64,000 bases of DNA from Gyrodactylus bullatarudis (taxonomy: Eukaryota; Platyhelminthes; Monogenea; Gyrodactylidea; Gyrodactylidae). The stretch's first letter is position 1. Each line of letters starts with the position of its first letter. Of this stretch, positions 57,601 to 64,000 are shown piece by piece. Under the pieces are notes generated by a model. It was not told the origin of the DNA. It saw nothing but the letters and a program-made list of their open reading frames with translations, and searched no databases. Location: assembly GCA_012064415.1 (NCBI GenBank), contig SSNU01000017.1, positions 238,455 through 302,454 on the forward strand, read 5' to 3'. A program made the position numbers and the translations under genes.

Positions 57601-58080
57601 CAAAAATTGAGTTAAAAAGTGATTTTTCCATAGTAAATTTAATATTTCTATGTATTGAGTTCATCTTTGTAAAGAAGTAGTCTATAGATACATTAGGTTT
57701 CATTATAATAAAAGTGTCATCAACATATCTAATGTAAACATCAGTAAAAGAATTGATAGTTTCAGACACTTTATTTAGTTCTAACCATCCCAAGAAAATA
57801 TCTGCTAGAAGAGGACTTGAAGGAGATCCCATTGCTATTCCATCTTTCTGAATGAACACCTTGTTTTGAAATGACAAAGGAACATTGGTACAACATATCC
57901 TAATAAGATCTGTTATTTCCTCACTACTCATGTCAAAACCTTCATGTTCATCGATGAAAGATTTTATTATTGTGAGGGTATCTTCTATAGGTACATTCGG
58001 AAATAAAGAACTAATGTTTAATGAAATCATTTCCCTAGATTCTATATTTAAATCTTTTACAGGTTTTTGTATTTTCTTTA
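57554..58080 (-). pseudogene. Penelope-like reverse transcriptase fragment
   Basis: The minus-strand frame reads MISLNISSLFPNVPIEDTLT, then FIQKDGIAMGSPSSPLLADI, then YIRYVDDTFIIMKP. These match PLE RT motifs: catalytic Asp region S-L-x-x-S-L-F-x-N-V-P, AMGSPxSPxLAD and YVDD. The frame ends in unrelated sequence at 57554. Only about 160 residues of the palm remain. It is sandwiched between LINE fragments on both sides. Confidence 0.75.
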
Positions 58081-58554
58081 TCCAGATTTAGACTCGTATA
58101 ATGCACGAATTTTGATATTTGGACTTAACCCTCTATGGGTTAGAAGATACGCAATAATTACAAAAACTTTTGTAAAATCAGCCAAAATTTTTGAAAATTC
58201 ATATAATCTTAGATCTTCCTCCTTCTCTAATCATTATTTGTTATCTACATATAACATAATTGAAAACAAATTTAAAATATCAGAATGCAATGATTTGACC
58301 AATATTAAGGCAATCATGTTGCATATTAGATCTAAATTAGATTATACAAAAAGTCTACTTTATCTTCAATAATTCCAGAATGATCTAGTGAAATTTCTAG
58401 AAGGGCTTATTTAGTCATTATGCTATTTTTTATATTTCTTTTATGAAACCTTTTTTCTGAAATTGAATTTATTTATTGCCAACTTATCCAGATAACATTG
58501 AAATTATTTTGTATATAATTATTTTTAAATAAATATTGTCTAACAAAAAAAAAA
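58061..58554 (+). mobile_element. 5'-truncated LINE, C-terminal fragment
   Basis: The frame 58067-58372 (YFLYPDLDSYNARILIFG ... SKLDYTKSLLY) is the same family as 56489-56917, on the opposite strand. The 3' end ATTGTCTAACA plus A-run is at 58537-58554. It starts abruptly at about 58061, next to the PLE RT fragment. Confidence 0.7.
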
Positions 58555-58783
58555 CTCTTTTACAAAATCGAAAGTATCTTTTACAACATATTTAGCATAA
58601 TAAGTAAGTATAGGTTTTAAGATATTAATTAACCATTTTGCTAAATTAATATTAATATGTCATTAATAAGTATGTATAGGTTTTAAGATATTAATATATT
58701 TTCTTACATATTTCTAAATTATGTATTTAAGTGGATTTTCTGACGTTTTTGAACATCTACTTGAATCACTCGAACATAATTGA

Positions 58784-58950
58784 TTTTTTTTTTTGAAATC
58801 GAATATTTTTATTTATATACAGAATTATAATGATTAATGATTGTACAATTAAGAGAACAGAGAAAGAGTGTTCAATGTGCCCGGTGTGGACCTTGGACCG
58901 AGAGTAAGGGTCCGAATGAGAGGTGAGAGAGATACCACTACGCCACTACG
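58784..58950 (-). mobile_element. possible tRNA-derived SINE
   Basis: On the minus strand the head reads CGTAGTGGCGTAGTGGTA, fitting a polymerase III A box (TGGCGTAGTGG). GGTCCACACC about 50 bp on is a rough B box. The GC-richer head is followed by an AT-rich body and a 3' A-run at 58794-58784. Target duplications are not clear. It could also be a tRNA pseudogene. Confidence 0.4.
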
Positions 58951-58959
58951 ATAAATGAA

Positions 58960-59978
58960 AATTTTGAATTATTATGATCTTTTAGAATCAGATTTTCATG
59001 TCAAATAAATATCAAATATATTCTGAATACACCCTGATAAAAACCGGTCAATTTTAGTAAAAATAGGAAATTTAGTTCTCAGCACTTATAGAGCATAAAG
59101 AATCCATTTGAAGCATGAAATAGAAAGGTTTTAATAAGCATATCTACTAAGAAGTAGAATGAAGATTAATATATTATTTTTTGCTATACAACCGCGAATT
59201 TATAAAATCTCAATCGAAAGTGCAGAAAATTAAGTGAAATTTGATCCATTTGAAGCCGTGAGTTGATCTGAAAACACGATAAATTTTTCAATAAATTTTA
59301 CTTAATTGGAATATTTTCGCTTTCTCCCCCACACATGCGTACATCAATCGACGCAGAATTTAAATTTCTATTCAATGATATCTAGTTGTTTGCCAATTAG
59401 CTAATTTCTCCAAATGATTTTGATCAGTTAGTAACTCCAATTTTTGGGAAAATAAAAAATTTTCGTTTTCTGCGAATACTGAATACAAATCGTGAATTCC
59501 AGAACAGATTCAAATTTAGGATTATTTTGGTATCACGAGATCTGAATGAAATTAATAATATCAAGTTAATTTGGAATGTGTCGATAAGTGGAATTTCCCA
59601 TATTCACGCGAATTGTTCAAAAAAAATTGATTAATTCACATTTTTAAACTTCTTTATAAAAAATCGATTACAAAAATTTAGCCCAAGTCTCTAAGAAAAG
59701 AGCTGGTATTTAGTTCGATATTTTGTACCAACTTTGAATATCTGCCTATTATCCGTATCTGTGATCGTAAATAATTTGTGAGCGGCAAATGAAAATGCAA
59801 GAGGATTTTCTGGGGAATTTGTAAAAGCGATTATAAAAAATTGTCATGAAATTTTGATTCTTAATACATTTTAGAAGGTTAATCTATACAACATGAATGA
59901 ATAATTAAACCGATAAATTACCAAAATAAAACAAAACTCAATAATAATAATTATAATTGAGATGATGTGAACAAAACT
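58960..59978. other. AT-rich region with nothing recognised
   Basis: No gene or bounded repeat was recognised upstream of the PDI gene's 3' end. Confidence 0.3.
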
Positions 59979-59988
59979 TTTATTTATT
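59979..59988 (-). terminator. polyadenylation signals of the PDI-like gene
   Basis: Overlapping AATAAA hexamers on the minus strand lie about 22-33 bp after the stop at 60010. Confidence 0.5.
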
Positions 59989-60009
59989 TATCAAAATGCA
60001 CATTACTTT

Positions 60010-63000
60010 TTATAATTCCACATTTTTTATGTAGTCATCGTCATTCAGTATTTTTCTCTCCTCGACCTGTTTTCGTTTTCTTCCATCACGCTGAAAGGAA
60101 ATTAACTCAAAAGTTGCTCTTTTACAAACAAAAACATGAATGTCTTGCATTCTTAGGGAGCCCTGGAATAATTCTGGTTCCTTGTTGATTGGCATCCAAT
60201 AGAATCTTGGCACAGAAGTATGACCAGGAAATCTCTCGCTATCAAAATCATTTCTTTTAATGTCGAGCATATAAATTTTAACAGTAGTCTCATTCTGATA
60301 ATAATCGCCAAGTGCTAGATAACTGTTGATCAAACTTTTACTATAGGTATCATCCTGAGAGTAGAACATGATCAGTTTATCGTGACTGGGACTATTTATT
60401 TTTTCATTGAAATTGAAACCCGTCAGAATGTCGACGTTCATGTTTTCAGTATTGAACTCTTGCATTAGTTGAGAGTTCGGAAGTGGCTTGAGTTCACTTT
60501 TATTAAATTTTTCAATTGTTTCAAATAATTCACGAGGCCTGAAAAATAAATTTGGATTTTTAATTTGAAAAGTGCTGATACGACGTGTGAGAATTTTAGA
60601 CCATTTGAATATGACAAGAATTATGAATTATTCTAGATAAAATCTTTCAGAAATCGGGTTTTTCATCATGAGAATAAACTTTTTAAATCATGAATTAAAC
60701 CGTATTTTCAATCGTAAAGCTCTTGAAGTTATTTCATCAGGTTTATGTTAAGCTTTTCTTTCGTTCGATAAATAACCTAAATTGCCCAAAACGATTCAAA
60801 ACTGAAGTTGATGAGATTATATAACAGAAATATAAAGCTTTTGTTCTTATTTTTGGTACTGGAAGGGATAATTACACAGGTGGTAGTGAAGTCACGAACT
60901 TTTATCAAGATTTTCTTATCTAACAAGGTTTGGGAAAATGTAAAAAAGCAATGTTTGTAAAATAACCCATCACATTAGTTAACCCCTTCGAACCCAGAGG
61001 GGTTAAAAAAGAAGAAAAGAAGTTTATGTAAAAAGTTTGATCGATGTACTATTCAAAAGTTTATAAATTATAAAAATCAACAAGAATTAAACTCACTTTA
61101 ACTCAAGTTCTACCGCATATTTGCGATATTCTTGATCACTTATTAGAACCAAATCAAAATCAATTGGTGATTCTGCAATATTCTCATAGCCGTAGAAACA
61201 AACTTCAGATTCTAACTCCTCCAGAGTTGATATAACAAATGAATAATCGGGATTCTGTTCAAGACTCTTTAGGATGACTGGATATAAATTTTCTCGTATT
61301 TTTTTCAAACTAGTTGTATCATTATTGTTCGAAATAATCATGAAAAGAGGTCGTTTTTGGAGATGGATGAAATGTGTCTTGTTAACTATTGGAAAGTTAC
61401 CTAAACTAAAAAAGGTGTGTTTATGGAGATATTTATAGAAAAACTTGGTCATAATCATTCTCATTATGACTCATAGCGTAAGAATTCCAAAGAGTCCTAA
61501 TGAGAATGATATGCACGAAAATCATTGGTGGGAATTTGAATCACCAAAATTGGCAAAATCTTTTTTTGGAAAATTCTGACCGAAATGAAATTTTTACAGC
61601 TTGATAAATTAGTATTTCGTATTTAAATTGGATTTTCTATCATCTTATGATTCAGACAAGCGATATTAAAATTTCATCTACCTCTAATATGCATAGTATG
61701 TTCCAATTAGGTTTCCAAAAAGAATTCTAAATTTTCGAAAAATGACCCTTCTTAAGTCTGAATTTTTCTCAAATGTTAGTCTATGTTAATACGATGATTA
61801 CGAATCTACAGTTATTTCAACGCAATTACGTAATGTAATTTTAGTTTGGGAGTTATTTGAATCCACAGGTATGATTGCTCAAAAAAATTATCTTAATTTC
61901 AACTTCTGTAGCCTTTACTTGTAATCTTTCAAATCAAATTATCACTTGAGAAAGTTTTGTCACCCTCTGAAAGAGCAATGGTCACACGAAGTATTAATCG
62001 ACATTTCATGCTGAATTGATTGTTCTTTATTTCCTTATAGAACTGAAGTCCTATTCTAAATTGATCTCTTACACTGGATCTAGAAGACCTAAACACCAAA
62101 ACTGAGTGAAATTTTGATTACGGGGCGAGGAGTACGTAATCAATTAAATCATGATAATATGCCTATTTTTGACGTAGATTTTATTGATTATAATTACAGT
62201 CGGTTGCGAATCAAAATTTTACCAAAAATTCATTGGTACATTTAGTTTTCCGTTTAACTTGTGTTTTCAAGGGTAAAATTTATCGCAGTTTCATGAACAA
62301 AGGTGGCCAATGAGTTTCGCAACTGACTGTAGATGTATCTTATTTTAAATGCTCTTTCATTTGAGATATTTTTCAGATCGATTCATCTCTTTATAAACAT
62401 CAAAAAATACTGGTTACTTTTAAGCGTCAGGGTCAAATTTATGATCTGAAGAGTTCTAATTTGCAGAGTGTACGTTTGCTCGAAAGAAAAAGAACAAATT
62501 ACCAGGATAACGAAAAGAATTCTTAAAAACTTACAAGTTATCCTTTATCCACTGGGATAGATTCGTGGAATGACCTCGGTAAATTAATTCTCTTGACTCG
62601 TGTTCACTCTGAAAATGCAATGGAAGATATCGCCTCACTGACAACTTTGTCTTTAACTCACTAAGCAATTCAAAATTGTCGCTTATGTAGAATGGAATAT
62701 CAAATTTTTTGTATTCATGTCCTCTAGAAAAGAAGGCATTGGCCAAGTTTAAACTGAGATTTTGAAAGAATCCGATGATTATCGGGTTTAGAGAATCCTT
62801 ATTAACCAGGTCATTGTATTCTTGGACGGAGGTTAAAATATTCGGATAATATGACCATTCTGTGTAAATTTTTGAGATTATATCTGTAAGGTTGGCCAGA
62901 TTCATTTGAAGGAAGCCTGCCGAGAACATTTTGTGGTACATTTTATATTTGGGTATTTTATTAATTTCATTTGATTTACAAATTCCCGGATTATGATCAC

Positions 63001-63226
63001 AGTCGTAACGAAAAATGGAGATTGACGAGTTGGCCAAGTGCTCAACTAACTGAAGGAATGTCTTTTGGTGGGAGACACTAGTGGGATCACGCGATCCATA
63101 AAATTGGACAACTGAGAAGTTGGTTTTACTTATTTCATCAATGAAATTTGTTGTGTTTAGATTAACCAGGCCGTCACAAATAAGCAAATCAGTAGAGATA
63201 ATAATAATGATAATGCTAATTTGCAT
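60010..63226 (-). CDS. redox-inactive PDIA3-like protein (527 aa)
   Basis: Exons 63226-62535, 61459-61097 and 60538-60010 join in phase (donors TT|GTAAGT and AA|GTGAGT; acceptors AATGAG|A and TTTTTCAG|G). A signal peptide (MQISIIIIIISTDLLICDG) starts the protein. Domain a has FYGSRDPTSVSHQKTF where PDIs have the CGHC site. It keeps the structural Cys pair (YDCDHNPGICK) and the cis-proline region (KIPKYKMY). Domains b and b' follow (exon 2 holds the b' start SLGNFPIV). Domain a' has MFYSQDDTYSKSL in place of CGHC and keeps SVPRFYWMP. The end KNVEL is only weakly KDEL-like. Length fits PDIA3 (~505 aa). Without either active site it cannot exchange disulfides; a chaperone or binding role is inferred. 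The exon 2 acceptor is the least certain join. Confidence 0.8.
60979..61006. repeat. 28-bp TTAA-bounded palindrome in PDI-like intron 2
   Basis: TTAACCCCTTCG ... AGAGGGGTTAA has TTAA at both sides and CCCCT/AGGGG ends, resembling the two termini of a piggyBac-type element with almost no interior. It may be an extreme deletion derivative or chance. Confidence 0.25.
62197..62329. mobile_element. mariner-type MITE (133 bp) in PDI-like intron 1
   Basis: Terminal inverted repeats CAGTCGGTTGCGAATC and its counterpart GTTTCGCAACTGACTG are flanked by TA at 62195-62196 and 62330-62331, as for Tc1/mariner insertions. An internal pair, AAAATTTTACC and GGTAAAATTT, extends the symmetry. There is no coding capacity. 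It lies within the 1075-nt intron 62534-61460. Confidence 0.65.
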
Positions 63227-63479
63227 AGTCGTGACGCTTCAGAGATGCTAATTCAGGAGAAAGAATTTTATAGAGAAAGAAAAACCAAAGTTCACTTTAT
63301 GAACAAAGTACAAAAACTTTATTAAGATTCTTTTGGAGAGTAGATTCATAATAGTATAATCATAAAAAGTAATAATATTAGTTATTTTCAAGTATTAATA
63401 ATTTACAAATAACAAAGATATTATTTCACATAAAAAATAATTATATGAAGGTTACAATTAGCTAATAGAAAATTTTGCT

Positions 63480-63485
63480 TTTATT
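63480..63485 (-). terminator. polyadenylation signal of the PDIA3 homologue
   Basis: AATAAA on the minus strand lies 45 bp after the stop codon at 63530, within the 303 bp that separate this gene from the next start codon. Confidence 0.5.
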
Positions 63486-63529
63486 AAAATTTGGGTTTTT
63501 TCGATTTTAGTATAAATCACTTTAGATTT

Positions 63530-64000
63530 TTATAATTCTTGTTTAGTAGATTGTCCATTAGAATCAAAGGTCAATAGTGGTTGAGTGGTTGTTTTAGTGA
63601 TGAATTTAATGAAAGCGTCAAGTTCTCTTTCGCCTTGATATTGGACTGGGGATCCATTGGCAGGAATCCAAAAGATGGTTGGAAAACCTTTGACTTCAAA
63701 TGTGCTAGGGTAGTCGTTGGCTGTAGCATCAATAGCAGCAATCATAATATTCTCTTCGCCAGACATTTTTTGGGCTAATTCCTCGTATATTGGCTTGAGA
63801 TTCTTACAGTGACCACACCAGGGAGCATAGAATTCGAGAAGAATGTCTTTCTTACTGTTAGTGATCAATTCTTTAAAGTTTTTTCCAACAACTCTTTGAA
63901 CTGCTGTTTTTTCATCTGTTTCGAGTGGTTCAGACTTGACAAAGGTCTCTAGCTTACCATTATTATAGTCGAGCATGAAGGCCTTGAGATTTTCCCAGCT
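63530..64000 (-). CDS. PDIA3: PDIA3/ERp57-like protein disulfide isomerase, C-terminal part
   Basis: The open frame enters from the window edge (5' part missing) and ends at 63530, giving about 156 aa. It starts SWENLKAFMLDYNNGKLETF, matching the end of the b' domain, then VKSEPLETDE and the catalytic a' domain. The a' domain has FYAPWCGHCKNL (active-site CGHC), IAAIDATANDYPS and the cis-proline motif KGFPTIFWIPANG. The last residues STKQEL are an ER-retrieval signal variant of KDEL. ERp57 forms and reshuffles disulfides in the ER, mainly on glycoproteins delivered by calnexin and calreticulin. The redox-dead paralogue starts 303 bp downstream on the same strand, indicating tandem duplication. 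Confidence 0.9.
   Translation of the reverse strand, partial: SWENLKAFMLDYNNGKLETFVKSEPLETDEKTAVQRVVGKNFKELITNSKKDILLEFYAPWCGHCKNLKPIYEELAQKMSGEENIMIAAIDATANDYPSTFEVKGFPTIFWIPANGSPVQYQGERELDAFIKFITKTTTQPLLTFDSNGQSTKQEL

Noticed and set aside
63581..63778. Plus-strand frame over the PDIA3 a' domain
   Set aside because: Antisense to the conserved CGHC-containing exon.
1..64000. Standard tRNA, rRNA or spliceosomal RNA genes
   Set aside because: No full cloverleaf or conserved core was found. The tRNA-like stretches near 40178 and 58900 lack convincing acceptor stems.
1..64000. Bacterial features such as operons, CRISPR arrays or prophage
   Set aside because: Introns, polyadenylation signals and animal gene families show eukaryotic nuclear DNA. 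No regularly spaced short repeats were seen.

Overview
The window looks like nuclear DNA of an invertebrate animal. It is strongly AT-rich, its genes have GT-AG introns, and one gene encodes a GCM-domain transcription factor, a family known from animals. I cannot name the species. Intron sizes are mixed: 27 and 40 nt in one gene, 59-63 nt in others, and up to about 1.1 kb elsewhere.

Bases 1-40,000 and 49,000-59,000 are mostly transposon remains. I recognise: a Penelope-like element (PLE) with inverted flanking repeats and a GIY-YIG endonuclease (4058-5240) plus several PLE fragments; a broken Merlin-like element (8002-9298); two Ginger-like elements with TGTTACCG ends (11733-12355 and 27838-29825); an internally deleted piggyBac (15109-16654) nested in a foldback element; a pogo/Tigger relic (24543-25380); Tc1 relics; 5'-truncated non-LTR retrotransposons sharing one 3' terminus; MITEs with TTAA, TA and probable hAT target sites; and a very common AT-rich foldback family.

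Several repeats contain hammerhead-ribozyme-like cores. Two of these lie in mirror-image positions in the 1125-bp arms of an apparently near-identical inverted repeat (51118-52242 and 53921-55045).

The host genes fall in two blocks. Block 1 (40594-48383) holds an unidentified 475-aa protein gene on the minus strand. It is divergent from a complete UBE2G2-type E2 ubiquitin-conjugating enzyme gene 305 bp away, which is followed by a four-exon GCM transcription factor gene. Block 2 (60010-64000, minus strand) holds the 3' part of a PDIA3/ERp57-type protein disulfide isomerase. A three-exon PDI paralogue lies 303 bp downstream; it keeps the domain plan but has lost both CGHC active sites.

UBE2G2 enzymes and PDIs both serve ER protein quality control in other animals. 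Their proximity here may be chance. Splice joins were inferred by eye from reading frame and consensus sites.
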